Below are positions 27,746 through 39,926 of a DNA stretch of 64,000 bases, piece after piece. Each line of letters starts with the position of its first letter. Positions within the stretch are counted from its first letter, which is position 1. Made by a program: the position numbers and the translations under genes. The DNA lies in assembly GCA_949316495.1 (NCBI GenBank), contig OX439003.1, positions 47,565,725 to 47,629,724 on the forward strand, given 5' to 3'. The notes below the pieces were generated by a model. The model worked only from the letters and a program-made list of their open reading frames with translations. It made no database searches and was not told the origin of the DNA. The stretch comes from Amphiduros pacificus (Eukaryota > Annelida > Polychaeta > Phyllodocida > Hesionidae).

Positions 27746-29383
27746 AAAGAGAATAGACCAGATTTCATTAATATATCTAGAATATACATTAAGCGATGGT
27801 TCTGAAATCGTTGAAACAAGACAAAGGTCCCAAGAAGCGATTAGAAAAACCTTGATGTGTTAATATTCAACGAGTTTTCATTAATTTCAAAATTTAATGT
27901 TGGATTTTAAATTTCGAATAAGTTGACCATGAGACCAACCTTGTGCTTGTAATTTAAGTCAATTAACCGCATATAAAGAATACGATTTACTATAGTAAAT
28001 ATCGTGAATAATGTAATGCATTAGTGGTCATTTTACTCCTTTTAAATTTGATTTAAACAAAACTGGAGTGTCCAGCTGGCAAGTTCTAAGATATTTGTGT
28101 CCTCCGGATCCCCATAACCAATTTCCTTCATGTATAAGAATAAGCTACATGCTTGAATAAATGTGTTTATGCTTATTATATATTCCAACCAAAATTTAAG
28201 GGTGCCCATCGGATGCGGATAACGATGGAGATTTTGGTGCCCTTAAGATAAGTACAGTTGATCCTCTTTATTGGAAAAGGCTACATGCTTTATTAAATAA
28301 ATATTATAAATATCACTGCTTACCTTCTGATGCACTGCAGTTTAACTGAATAAAGCAGAAATCAACGTCTGTTCTGACTCATGACAATTGCGAAACGTTT
28401 GTTATTGGTGTTGAAATCCTTCTTCACCCGTTAAAGTGGCGGATATGTGTGGACCATAGTTAGATTCATCAGCGTAAGTCATCCAATGGCCACTCCCTGC
28501 GCAATGCTCCCCTCTCCGCTCAGCATCCGTGGCCACGTCCTGGCCGGGACACCCCCAACAAGGTACCGCCACGCTCCAGTGATTTTATATAGATATTCAA
28601 TAACAATGGCTGGTCACCATGCTAGAGTAGCATATGGGCATTCGTGTTAACGAATTAATATTAGTTATTGTTGTTTATTAATGTGTTTATTCATTTGTGT
28701 TGACGATATTTATGGATTTGAATAAAGCATATCTTGTACATAATTGTCTGAAATTTATATATTTTCCCCCAAACAAAGTACAAAATGCCCCCAGTTATAA
28801 TTGATATGCCTCTTCATTCTGGCATTAAATGACCACCATTAACTGAAATGACAGTGAAAGTGAGACGCTGTTTTTATCAAGGCGTTTCATGAAAAAAATA
28901 TGCATTAAGTATATGGATCGATTTTTCCCACAAAATCGACAGCCAACATGCACGTTGCTACAAATGTTCAGGACATGGCTAAATGTCTCTTTAAAGGGAT
29001 ACAAGGAAATATTCATGTTTATCAAATATGTCACTCATGCAAACGACCTAGAAAAGGTGACTATTTTATGTCAAATTCCAAACTACATTATACTTTGACG
29101 TGATTTTCCTGATTGTGTCCTTTCAAGAGGTATTTTTTGCAAATCAATTTTATGACCTAAATATATTTGGAACCGATCGTTAATGACTTTTCAGCATTGA
29201 TTCATTATACCTGTTATTAATCCCGTTATATTATCACAGCCAGTGCTCTATGATTTGTTATCAAAGGTCAGGGTTTGTCATCGTGTCTTTGTCCTAATGC
29301 AAAAGAAAGATCCCTAGTGATTTCTTTGACAAGTGTAGGGCATTGAATCCCACTGCAAGGCTTCTATTTTACCTGATATATAA
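27746..29383. other. No gene seen
   Basis: Intergenic. A small GC-richer block near 28480-28570 has no supported exon. Confidence 0.4.
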
Positions 29384-29397
29384 CCTGAACAGTTCTG

Positions 29398-29711
29398 GTT
29401 GTTTGTTTGTGGTTTTACATCACTTTCAACATTATTTCAGTCATTTCGTGATGAGACCTACTTGTAGCAGATATAGTGCTGCCTCACTGAATTGTCATGT
29501 CGCAGGTCCTTGACATGACAACCCGCCCGGTCAGATTTACAAGGACAACGGGTTAACCCTTTATTAGGCACGGGCCTCAGTTCATATGGGAAATTGTATT
29601 ACGAGTTCAATCTCGGCATGGCCGGGGTTCGAACCCACGACCTTTGGATCACCACAGAGGAACTGGTGCTAATAAGCTGGCGCTCTAACCAACTGCGCCA
29701 CGGCCCGGGGC
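29398..29711 (-). mobile_element. Full-length tRNA-derived SINE with perfect 14-bp target duplication
   Basis: The minus-strand head has TGGCGCAGTTGGTTAGAGCG (A-box) and GGGTTCGAACCCC (B-box). The core and the AAAC-type 3' end follow. It is flanked by CCTGAACAGTTCTG at 29384-29397 and 29712-29725. The perfect duplication marks it as a young insertion; it is the best reference copy in the window. Confidence 0.95.
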
Positions 29712-29725
29712 CCTGAACAGTTCTG

Positions 29726-32355
29726 AAAAGGTCATTAATACAAATAAATTAATCACAATTTGTTATAATTGTTATCTTGAAATAAATAAACCTGTTGATG
29801 ATGTAAGGAAGCTTATTAGACGCTAATTGTAGTTGGCTGGCAAACGGATTATATGGTTCCTTGGTTTCAAACCATATCTCTTAAGATCCGAAGGAAAGCT
29901 GCCTCATAACTGGTTAACATTGTATGCTATGGTACATTAACAGTATTTCATTTAAGCTGAAATTGTTTTCAAAATGATAGAGTGCTGAGGATTATGTCAG
30001 AACTATTTCTGTTTAAGCAGGTGAAAGCTAATTGTCCATATTATTAAAACCTATGAACATTCCTTTAATCTGCAGCTGGTCATCTGGTAATCTTCAGCAC
30101 ATGTTGAACCATGCAGCTGCACAGAATCTCAGCTGGCTTTTGCTGGGAAAAAGAATGACCTTTGAGGTGTCCAATGATTATATTCACGGAAATATGATAC
30201 CAACATTCCTTGACTGTAAACTTATCAAGTTGGGCAGGGAGCGATTGACCCATATTAATTGTTCTTAATTAATGTACATATGTATATATGGAGTTTAATT
30301 GCAACAAAGTCGTCATCCACATCTACCATCTGATGTACAGGAATAGATCACACACCTGAAAACTTGTCAGATGAAAATTGATGTGACCAACACCCATTCA
30401 TGGTTATACATATCCTATGAATGATAAAAACCAATACACTATAAAGTAACAGGGAAATCTACACCATAAAACTGTATCATAGAATCGTATACCTTGTTGT
30501 GTGGTAAATATAGATTCCAGACTTGTTTACGAAGTGTGCAAGAAATCACATCAGAATCATTAATCATTGTCGATTAGGATCACATTCAATAGATTTCCAC
30601 GTGAGCACCATAAACAGACTCATAACAAACCACGTGGTTGGCTGGCCTCCCTCACTCCACCGGCCTGTCACGATAAACATTGCCAACACAACACGTGGCT
30701 GTTGTGTATCCGCTATGTCACATTTATAGCAGAATTGAAGTTATTTGTCTTTACAGTATCATATGCTGTGAAACTTGAGTGCTAAACCGTTCTGTCGACT
30801 TTCTAACAAATGATGTTTAATTGACAAATCATAATCTGAAAGTATTTGGTAAATTGGTGAGCAATTAAGTCTAAACATTGCACGGAAGGGTGTGACTTGA
30901 AGGCCGTGCAAAAGGTGTGATATAAACGCCGCACAAAAAGGTGTGACGTGAACGCCGCGCCAAAAAAGCCTGACCTGAACGCCGGGCAAAAAGGTGTGAC
31001 CTCAACACCGGGCAAACATTTCATTGATCAAGCTAGGGTTTAAGATAAAAAACAATCAGCATAAATCATTACTATTTTATGGAAGGCCGGAACCATTGAA
31101 GCTGGTTGACAATGAAGGTTCCGGTTTGGCACAGTTTCTCTGCTGATGGTGTCATGAGAGTGCCAGATGGCACAGGAGACTTGGCTCGGACGTCAGTGGG
31201 GCGTGACCACTGGTCAGTGATACCTTCGAGTAATAATGAATGGAGGCGCAACGGCTGTTATTTGAGATATGGCGTCATAGCACGCATTGTTCCACACAAT
31301 GGATTCAAAATCCTTTGATCCTATCATAGTTGCCGACTTCAGAACAGTGAAAAATTGAAGATTCATATTTTTAAAAAATGAATTGGCCAAAGTTTTATTG
31401 AAGAATTATACCACATTTTGGTTTATTTTTTTAAAAGAAAAAATCAGAATAGTTGCTCTTATGAAGCTTACAATACCATCCACTCACAATTACTTCAAAT
31501 AAATCTGTTCATTTCTGTTCTGATTTCTTCAATAATAGATATTATGAAAAAAAGAGAAATGCATATCAAACCTTTTATTTTTTAAACATGTTTATAAATA
31601 AATCATAATTCATATTCATATTGCTTTTTACAAACTTTTAAAACAAAGTATTGATAATGATATAGCATTTATTAAAATTCTTGTTGCAATTTTTTATTGT
31701 TATTTTTTGTTGATTTAAATGATGACATGAAATGTATTAGGTCAATTTATTTATAACGGCGCATAAATTGGCAGGGCTATAAATTACGTTTTCTGATAGT
31801 ATTTTTTTCACTGAACAATGTGGTATATTTTTCTAAGCTGCCAATATATGCGCCAATAATTAAAAATAAACTGGAAAGATAAAAATAACAATTAAGTACA
31901 CGATTTCCTGATAATGTGAGGGTAAAACAGAAATATTAATTCATTTTCTTAAATATGATATGAATTTGCAAATCTCTTCATAAAATCGTCTAAACTTGGA
32001 GCAGAGAAATCAAATTTATACCTTTATAATTAGTGAAACAAGGGGAACATTTCATTTGTGATATGTGTAGCTCTAAATCATAGATTTGTGGAGTCAAAAT
32101 TGCTTTGAAAAAGAATTACGTCAAAAATTTCTTATCTTGCGCCTATATGGGGTCATCATAACAATGCCCAAGGCGGCAACTATGTTGTCCCCTTTGATCC
32201 CACGACGTCACGCCTCCATTCATAATTACTCCAAGGTGATACCAACTCGTGAATAAAAAATATGGGAATGTATTCCATATTGCTTCTCCTGCTATTACAA
32301 TGCGTTTTGCTTTTGTTTGCATAAAAATATTTGTATCATTCAAAAGTGTATTTTT
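29726..32355. other. No supported gene; includes 27-bp minisatellite
   Basis: A stretch near 30075-30268 is open with mixed composition after a CTGCAG acceptor-like site but has no donor, partner exon or family motif. A 27-bp array lies at 30884-31016. The sequences near 31210-31300 and 32143-32260 are weakly inverted (ATGAATGGAGGCG, CATAGTTGCCG), possibly remains of an element. Confidence 0.4.
30884..31016. repeat. 27-bp minisatellite, five units
   Basis: The units are of the type AAAGGTGTGACCTGAACGCC then GCGCAAA, GC-richer than the surroundings, each diverged by a few bases. Confidence 0.85.
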
Positions 32356-32443
32356 CATCAGCGAGAATGAGTGACATAGCGCATGTAACGGGTTTATAGC
32401 AGTGGGAGGTAGTGTTCTCCAATCACCCATCGACAAAGCCCAG

Positions 32444-33104
32444 GCTGTACACGATTGGCACCCGCCGTCTAGCCGGCGGCGAGAGCGGCAGATCGTCGGA
32501 TCCTCCATCTTGTCCCGCCGAATTCGCCGAGGGTATTCAGAGGGCGGAGGTCGGCGTCCGCCTAGTGTTCTCCAATCACCCATCGGCAAAGCCCAGATGG
32601 GTGATCTGGAGAGGTCTGAGATTTTTGCTTTTTGGTCATAATCTCGTTCAGATGTGATTTTTTAAATACCCAACTGTTTAAGTGATAATTCATATTTTAT
32701 GTATGATTATGTCTAAAATCTCACAAAAAAGCTTGATTATTTTTTGGATAACATTAAATAAAGAAAATATAAATACTTGATAATAATCGCCAGCTGCAAA
32801 ATTTGAATCAAACCCGTTTTAACGGCAGTTGAAACGGGTTCAATTTTGACGTTTAAACGGGTTTACCAAAGTTTTTGCAGCTGGCGAGTTTTTACTTCAC
32901 TGGAGCTCAATCAACTCCACCAAACTTTTCTTTGGTTGGAGTTGGTAGAGACCACGGACGTTCGACAAACCCCTCCAGATCACCTATCTGGGCTTTGCCG
33001 ATGGGTGATTGGAGAACACTAGCGTCCGCCGCCTTCCGCCGCCGGTTCAATCGCGGAGAAACAGGATAACCCGGGCTAACTTGCCGGACCCAATCGTGTA
33101 CAGC
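32444..33104. mobile_element. GC-rich MITE nested in the outer MITE (about 193 bp of its own)
   Basis: TIRs are GCTGTACACGATTGG and its exact reverse complement, flanked by the 5-bp duplication CCCAG (32439-32443, 33105-33109), which occurs once at the matching place in the sister MITE. It is itself split by the MITE at 32563-33021. Confidence 0.8.
32563..33021. mobile_element. Innermost MITE, 459 bp, same family as the outer one
   Basis: TIRs TAGTGTTCTCCAATCACC; perfect 9-bp duplication GCGTCCGCC at 32554-32562 and 33022-33030. The interior, including a palindromic AAACCCGTTTTAACGG/GTTTAAACGGGTTT block and CGCCAGCTGCAAA ends, is closely similar to 33110-33500 of the outer copy. This is the youngest layer of the nest. 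Confidence 0.9.
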
Positions 33105-34406
33105 CCCAGATAGGTGATCTGGAGAGGTCTGAGATTTTTGCTTTTCATGTAAAATCTCGTTTAGATGTGATTTTTTAAATACCCAACTGTCTTAGTGATA
33201 ATTCATATTTTATGTATGATTATGTCTAAAATCTCATAAAAAAGCTTGATTATTCTTTGGATAACATTAAATAAGGAAAATATAAATACTTGATAATAAT
33301 CGCCAGCTGCAAAAATTGAATCAAACCCGTTTTAACGGCAGTTGAAACGGGTTCAATTTTGACGTTTAAACGGGTTTACCACAGTTTTTGCAGCTGGCGA
33401 CTTTTTACTTCACTAGAGCTCAATCAACTCCACCAAACTTTTCTTTGGTTGCAGTTGGTAGAGACCATGGACGCTCGACAAACCCCTCCAGATCACCTAT
33501 CTGGGCTTTGCCGATTGGTGATTGGAGAACACTAAGTGGGAGGAGCGGACGTCCAGAAAGCACCCTGCAGAGCATTTTCAGTGACATTTAATATTGGCCA
33601 TGTTCGACCACATAGAATGCCATTTCAACCACATAGAATGCCATTTTTTCAAAAATTATCAAAATGTTATAACCCAATTGACTCTACATTCAATATATTT
33701 TTTATTATATTTTTTTTTGTAATCATTTCTATTCACGACTAATTTTCTCATATTTTTCAGGGAATATTTCTTCTTTTTTAGGTATTATTATGATAAGAAC
33801 AACTTATTGCTGATTATTTTCTGAAATTAGATTAATATTTAATTTATCTAATATCTAAAAATAAATGTGAGGTCAAATTAAAGTCCGTCAATTTGTCACT
33901 TTTGTAACCCTACCGATTTAAGCTATTTTTAATCATTTTAGCTTCATAATAAATCTTGAAATTGACAGACCTTTTTTTCAATTTCTTTTTAGTATTCTTT
34001 TTAGTAATGTGTTTTTCTGTGCAGTATTCTATATATTTTCATAAACTAACCCCCAATAAGCTGGCATTTTTATATTATTTCAAAAAAACTTAGTATTATA
34101 GTATTTTCCTCTGTTTTCCCTTATAGATTGACCGCAAAACTATAAATTGCTCTCAAATTGTTAATTATGAACATATTTTGATGAATTAGGACTCCACGAG
34201 CTTGTATTTGAAAGATGTAGATGATAGGATAATATAACATGTAGATAATTTCGTGGAAATGGGCTTTCTATTTTCAAGGTCATTGAAAGGTCACTTCAAG
34301 GTCACTGGCAATATTTGATAAAAATTGCCTAAGAAGGTTGACATTCGATCACATATCATTTGTAGATGTATTCTGAGTAGTAAAAAAGTTATATCCCTAT
34401 GTCTGC

Positions 34407-35829
34407 CATTTCTAGTGATGTGTAAGGGTGTTAAAAATGAGACTCAACATGGGGAATCCAATCTCCCTTTTCCCTAAAACTAAAGACTTAATCTCCCCCA
34501 CCCAATAACTCAAAATCCATATCTCCCTCCCCCAATAACTTAAAATCCATATCTCCCTTTTACCCAAAACTGAGATTGAATTCTCCCTCTGGGCAAGACA
34601 AAGACATTTCTTGACATAAGACATTTCTTGACATAAAATGATGTAAAATTATGGACTTTACTCTTCATGCTCACTGGCATATTTGAAATATATTCATAGA
34701 AAAGGTACAATATTACATTAGTGTGATTTCTTTATTGAGACTTTTTTGTAAGGAACATTTCTCATATATATTCTGAATTATTCTGAAGCATATACCCTTA
34801 TTCCCAAAAGAGATACACAAATACGTTTTGCTGAGTAGCCCTCATAATTCAGAAGTAAATTAGTTCGGTCAGGGCAACTTACATTATATAGGAATGTTGA
34901 AAATACCCGTCAGTAGGCTATTTTCACATGTCATAATTCATAATTACAGACGTAGCAGTATTCATGTAAACAGCTTTCAGTAAATATAGGTAATAATTAA
35001 CATTGTCTGCCCGTTAATTAATTCCATAATACTGTTCTGGGCATATAGCCTTCTTTTCACAAAGGTTTAATGTCAATCCTGACATTCGTACATCATACCA
35101 TCTACCTGTTTACTTGTCAATTGTATTTGCTAATAAATATTAGATATTGGTTTTGAATCAACTCAGTGTGTAAAAATATACATTTCTTGGTTTAGTCTCA
35201 TTATCTGATCATTATTAATATTGTTGTTTGTAACAAATAGCAAAGCAATGAGTCTCCATGTCAGTTTGGTGTTAATATAGCAAACTTATATGGTAAAATT
35301 TCAACAACTATTCGAGACATCAATTTTTTTCAACAGCAAAAAAGTTAGCTCATTAAATCTGGGTATTCAATACATTGCCTGGTTATCAGTTAATTATTTT
35401 CATTCATGTCACTTATAGAAGAAAAAAACTTCTGGGATCATATGATATATCTTAATTGAATTCATGATTTGTTTTTATTTCATGACGCAATGCCTTGTAC
35501 TGCTCATTGATACACCCATTATAGCACTTATATCATCAACAGCGAATATTACGTGGGTTTGTAAAATTATTGACACCAAAATGCTTGAAAGTGAGAAGCG
35601 TAAACTCTACTGAATTGCTAACCCAAATTTTATATTAATTGAGATATGGAAATGTCTTTGTATAAGTAAATTGTGCTATTGCAGAGTTCTTTTCCTGGAT
35701 GTGATTTGAATGCATGTTCACCTGCTCATCTGTTTAAATGACCTAGATATAGCCTTGACCAAACTTACAGCTCAATCCAAGTGTACGAATACAAAGATAT
35801 CACCTTGATAGATTGAGGAATCACAAGGA
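34407..35829. other. No gene seen
   Basis: AT-rich intergenic DNA downstream of the reductase pseudogene. Short CTCCC-type repeats (CCAATAACT..AAAATCCATATCTCCC) lie at 34470-34590. Confidence 0.45.
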
Positions 35830-37384
35830 TTATCGATACTCGTCTCCGCAATCTCCCATCTGTTTAAATAAATCATTAGACTTCTTCTGGACAGTTTCGA
35901 TTCTATCTTTATCTTCCTGAGTCAATTTCAGGTCAAATGATTTGAGATTGTCTTTGATGTGTTCAGCACCGGCCACTCCCAGGCGACATCCGATGATGAC
36001 AGCACCCACTGCAGGCTGGTCCAGAATGTAGCGGGTGGCAACATTGGCGATGCTGACGTCATGGCGCACGGCTATTCCATGTAACACTTCTAACAACTCT
36101 TGAAACAAACTCCAGCCTCCCCATGCATCTAAGAAACATTTGTATTAATAACTTGTTATGCACATTTATGGTATATCCAGTCTGTGATGTGCCAATGAGG
36201 CTGTGACTGGGAGAGAGGGAAATATCTCACGTTTACATGACCACCCTCCTATATCATACCCAGTCATATTCTCGAATTGAAGCCTGGGCAAGAAGGAAAA
36301 CATATTTCACTTCACATTGACATGTTCACCTGTTTTAAACAATGCATTGTGTATGAACTGCCGTAAGTCCCTCTGAACTGGGATAAGCTCAAAGTATATG
36401 TTAATCACAGTATCTTATGTATTGTATCCTGTTAGTATAAAAAATATCAATCAATAAATTAATCAATATCATTCATGGAAAATTTACATTTTTCTATACT
36501 CCTTTTTCTTAGAGAAGAAAATAAATGTGATAAAAATTTGGAAACAAAGTATGTGTAAAATAATTCAGGTATTGTAGAAAATAGGGAAGTAAATACTGAC
36601 AAATCATGTTTTTATACTTGCTGAGTGAAGCAGTATTAAGTTGTGAACGTTTTGGTTCAGCAGCACCCAGGTATCTCTCACTGATCAATCCTCCGCCTGC
36701 CATCAGAAAACAAAAGCATGACATCAGACATTGCATTCACTAAGTTATAAAATCTATGCCATAGTTAGCCTGTCATACAAACTCCACCAGAGGGAGACAT
36801 GCTGAACCTATTAGTAGGTAGAAGTGTACCTATTATATTGACAGAATTTGTTTTAACTTTTATAGTTTTCTTAATGAAATATTACATTTTAAACTACTGC
36901 TGAGAACTTGCCTAGTGTACCATATGTGAGGAGTTTGACTCCATTTGCCTCACAATATGGCGCCATCTTCTGGGCTGGTCTCATATCCATGAGGGAATAC
37001 TGCACTTGGTTGGATGAAATAGCAACACCTGAACCTATCATCTCCTACAGTCGAATGGTATCAAAATTTGTGAGGGACAACTCTCCTATAAAAGTATGAA
37101 ATGTATTTATGAAAACTGGGAGAGTTTGACAAGATGCCATATTTCTTACGATGGCTTTCCTTATTTCGGTAATGTTTTTAAAACATTTTTCACCTTTCAT
37201 CAAAAATACAGAATTAATACATTATGCCAATTATTTTCCTTTACACTGGGCTGTTTTGGTGAACATTTACATTATCAATTCTAAAGAGTTAATTACATGG
37301 TGTGGTAAAATCAATAAATTTGTCTTTACTCCAAGGACAGCTGGAAATTAATTTCTCACCGATTTTGGCTTCTTTCTGCATATC

Positions 37385-39926
37385 TTATTATTGCACATAC
37401 ACTCATGAAATAATATTTGTAGGTGACTATAACTTTCATATGAATAAACCAGACATGCCTAATGTAATAAATGCCTAATGTAATAAAATTTAATGATGTC
37501 TTGGATTTATACAATTTTCATAATCATATAACAGAGCCAACACATATTATGGGAAATACGCTAGATTTACTAATCACAAGCGTGCACAGTAATATAGTAA
37601 AAGAACACATAGTTGATGAAAAGATATCTGACCACAGTATAATAAAACTTACTCTGAATGCTAAGACTACAATAAACAATAAAAAAAAGGTATCGTATAG
37701 AAATTACAAAAAAATGAATATAAATAATTTTAAAAGTGATATTGAGGAAATGTTTAATGAAAATCAATCTTATAATGATACGGACCTCAATGATTTATTA
37801 GATAAATATAACAAACTGACTAGTATACTTGATAAACACGCACCTATTGTTGAGAAAACAATAAGCAATAGGAAACCTGCTCCCTGGCTATCTGATGATA
37901 TAAAGATAGAAAAGAGACACAAAAGAAGGCTCGAAAGAAAATATGATAAAACTGGTCTTTCTTCAGATAAAATACAATTTCAAGTACAGAGAAACAAATA
38001 CAATAATATTATTAAGTCTTCAAGAAACAGTTATTACTCGGAAATAATAAACTCAAACAAATCTGATCCAAAAAAATTGTTTAAAATATTAAATAAATTA
38101 CTACACACAAAAGAGGACACTCCATTTCCTAAGCATAATGATAGAAGGGAGTTGGCCTCAGAATTTAATAATTTTTTTCTAGAGAAAATTACCAATCTTA
38201 GAGATAACATGGACAAGGCTAATAAAGATAAAGAACCGCAAGTTGAAGAAGTCAGATTCAATACACAGCTTAAAAATTTTACATTATTAAATGATTCAGA
38301 AGTTAAGAAGTTAATCAAAGAATCTGCAAAGAAGTCATGCGAGCTTGACCCCATTCCAACTTGGCTTCTAAATGAATGCATGGGTAATTTATTACCACTG
38401 ATAAGGGCTATTATAAACAAGTCAATCTCGCTAGGCAACATGCCGGATGATCTGAAGATGGCTATTATTAGACCTTTAATTAAGAAATTAGGCCTAGAAT
38501 TAGTAAAGAAAAATTATAGGCCGGTCTCGAACCTTGCCTATCTATCAAAATTAATAGAAAGGGCGGTGGCTAAACAATTTGTTGGTCATCTGGTAAAAAA
38601 TGATATACAAGGTCTTTTTCAATCAGCATATAAGGAATTTCATAGCACTGAGACTGCCCTGCTTAGGGTTCAAAATGACATCTTAATTGATATTGATGAT
38701 GGTAAAACGGTAATGTTGGTACTACTCGACTTATCTGCAGCATTTGATACTATTGATCATGATATACTATTAAATAGATTGGAAAAGAGATGTGGTATTA
38801 AGGGCACTGCCTTGAAATGGTTTAGGTCCTATTTATCAAATAGAAAACAATGTGTTATAATTGATGGGAAGAAATCTGAAAATATGGATATTAAATATGG
38901 CATCCCTCAAGGCTCTGTTCTGGGACCTTTATTATTTACAGCATACATGGAGCCTTTATCAGATATAATTGGTAAATATGGTCTCAGGCATCATATTTAT
39001 GCTGATGACACACAGTTATACATTACAATTGATCCAAAGTCTGAAGAAATTAGCAATAAGTCTTGTAAGGAGATGGAAAACTGTATTATAAAGGTTAAAA
39101 AATTCTTAATAGAAAATAAAATGAAGATAAATGATGAAAAAACTGAAATGCTTTTATGTGGAAAAAGCTGTGAATTGAGAAAAAATAATGTACCTAATGA
39201 AATCCAAGTAGGAGAAACTAAGATCCCTGGATCCAATACTGTCAAGGATCTTGGGGTTATCTTTGATCAAGAATTATCTATGAAATCGCAAATTAAAAAA
39301 ATGTGTAAAAATGGTTTTTTTCATGTTAAAAATTTAGCACAGATCAGAAATTGTTTAGATGAAAAGACTGCAAATACCTTGGCTCATGCTTTTGTTACTT
39401 CCACTCTGGACTATGGTAATGCACTTCTTGCTGGTTTACCAGGATGTGAAATAAACAAACTACAGAAATTGCAAAATGCTGCAGCACGAGTAGTGGGTAA
39501 ACTTAAGAAAAGAGATCATATTACACAAAAACTTATGGAATTGCATTGGTTGCCTGTAGAGGCAAGGATTGATTTTAAAATATCTTTGTTGACGTGGAAG
39601 GTGCAGAATGGCTTTGCCCCACAATATCTATCTCAGTTATTAAATCATAAAAAGTTAGGTATGGGACTGCGATCAAATGATAAAAATGAATACGTAGTAC
39701 CTAGGACTAATCTGAAATCATATGGTGATAGGGCTTTCATGGTATATGCGCCGAAAAATTGGAATACCCTTCCCCTGGAGGTGAAAAATTGTAAAACAAT
39801 TGACACTTTCAAGAAAAAACTTAAGACATATTTATATAGAAAGCATTATCCTGAAAAAAGCGCTCTGAGCAGACCTGGTCTGGTGTAGCGCTATATAAAT
39901 CATTATTATTATTATTTATTATTATT
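37385..39926 (+). mobile_element. 5'-truncated L2-type non-LTR retrotransposon
   Basis: It begins inside the endonuclease domain (EIIFVGDYNFHMN) and ends with AGCGCTCTGAGCAGACC...GGTGTAGCGCTATATAAATC and an ATT-rich tail. It is flanked by the 5-bp direct repeat ATATC (37380-37384, 39927-39931). A 16-bp tandem duplication (GCCTAATGTAATAAAT) near 37456-37487 shifts the frame between the endonuclease remnant and the long reading frame. It interrupts exon 4 of the reductase on the opposite strand. Confidence 0.95.
37471..39888 (+). CDS. LINE ORF2: endonuclease C-terminus and reverse transcriptase
   Basis: An 805-codon frame without stops. Order: endonuclease end (NTLDLLITS, ISDHSIIKL, residues about 25-65); RT motifs with CELDPIPTWLLNE (about 290), IIRPLIKK (about 335), NYRPVSNLAYLSKLIERAV, LLDLSAAFDTIDHDIL (about 425), GIPQGSVLGPLLF (about 485) and the active-site YADD in HHIYADDTQLYI (about 510); then the long C-terminal region with STLDYGNALLAGLPG, LQNAAARVV, LHWLPVEARIDFKI and YAPKNWNTLPLEV, as is usual in L2/CR1-group elements. 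The intact RT suggests a recent source, but the 5' end is lost, so this copy cannot retrotranspose by itself. Confidence 0.95.
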   Translation: MPNVIKFNDVLDLYNFHNHITEPTHIMGNTLDLLITSVHSNIVKEHIVDEKISDHSIIKLTLNAKTTINNKKKVSYRNYKKMNINNFKSDIEEMFNENQSYNDTDLNDLLDKYNKLTSILDKHAPIVEKTISNRKPAPWLSDDIKIEKRHKRRLERKYDKTGLSSDKIQFQVQRNKYNNIIKSSRNSYYSEIINSNKSDPKKLFKILNKLLHTKEDTPFPKHNDRRELASEFNNFFLEKITNLRDNMDKANKDKEPQVEEVRFNTQLKNFTLLNDSEVKKLIKESAKKSCELDPIPTWLLNECMGNLLPLIRAIINKSISLGNMPDDLKMAIIRPLIKKLGLELVKKNYRPVSNLAYLSKLIERAVAKQFVGHLVKNDIQGLFQSAYKEFHSTETALLRVQNDILIDIDDGKTVMLVLLDLSAAFDTIDHDILLNRLEKRCGIKGTALKWFRSYLSNRKQCVIIDGKKSENMDIKYGIPQGSVLGPLLFTAYMEPLSDIIGKYGLRHHIYADDTQLYITIDPKSEEISNKSCKEMENCIIKVKKFLIENKMKINDEKTEMLLCGKSCELRKNNVPNEIQVGETKIPGSNTVKDLGVIFDQELSMKSQIKKMCKNGFFHVKNLAQIRNCLDEKTANTLAHAFVTSTLDYGNALLAGLPGCEINKLQKLQNAAARVVGKLKKRDHITQKLMELHWLPVEARIDFKISLLTWKVQNGFAPQYLSQLLNHKKLGMGLRSNDKNEYVVPRTNLKSYGDRAFMVYAPKNWNTLPLEVKNCKTIDTFKKKLKTYLYRKHYPEKSALSRPGLV

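Larger units (their letters stand above)
32410..33534. mobile_element. Outer MITE of a three-level nest (459 bp of its own)
   Basis: TIRs TAGTGTTCTCCAATCACC at both ends; 9-bp target duplication AGTGGGAGG (32401-32409, 33535-33543). Removing the inner GC-rich element with its 5-bp duplication leaves 459 bp, the same length as the inner copy of the family at 32563-33021. The 9-bp duplication suggests a Mutator-like or related transposase; no coding capacity. Confidence 0.85.
32356..34406 (+). repeat. 0.9-kb dispersed repeat, copy B, interrupted by nested MITEs
   Basis: The outer parts 32356-32409 and 33535-34406 match copy A at 6973-7865 continuously. The 1125-bp insertion at 32410-33534 is absent from copy A and is flanked by the duplicated 9-mer AGTGGGAGG, which copy A carries once. 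Confidence 0.85.

Noticed and set aside
30032-30268. Possible coding exon (LQHMLNHAAAQNLSWLLLG...)
   Set aside because: It has a mixed, exon-like composition and an acceptor-like site, but no donor, no partner exon and no recognisable family.
31210-32260. Large transposon bounded by weak inverted similarity (ATGAATGGAGGCG, CATAGTTGCCG)
   Set aside because: The matches are short and scattered, and no target duplication or terminal alignment could be found.
38034-38441. Minus-strand open frame of 135 codons
   Set aside because: A shadow of the LINE reading frame on the opposite strand.
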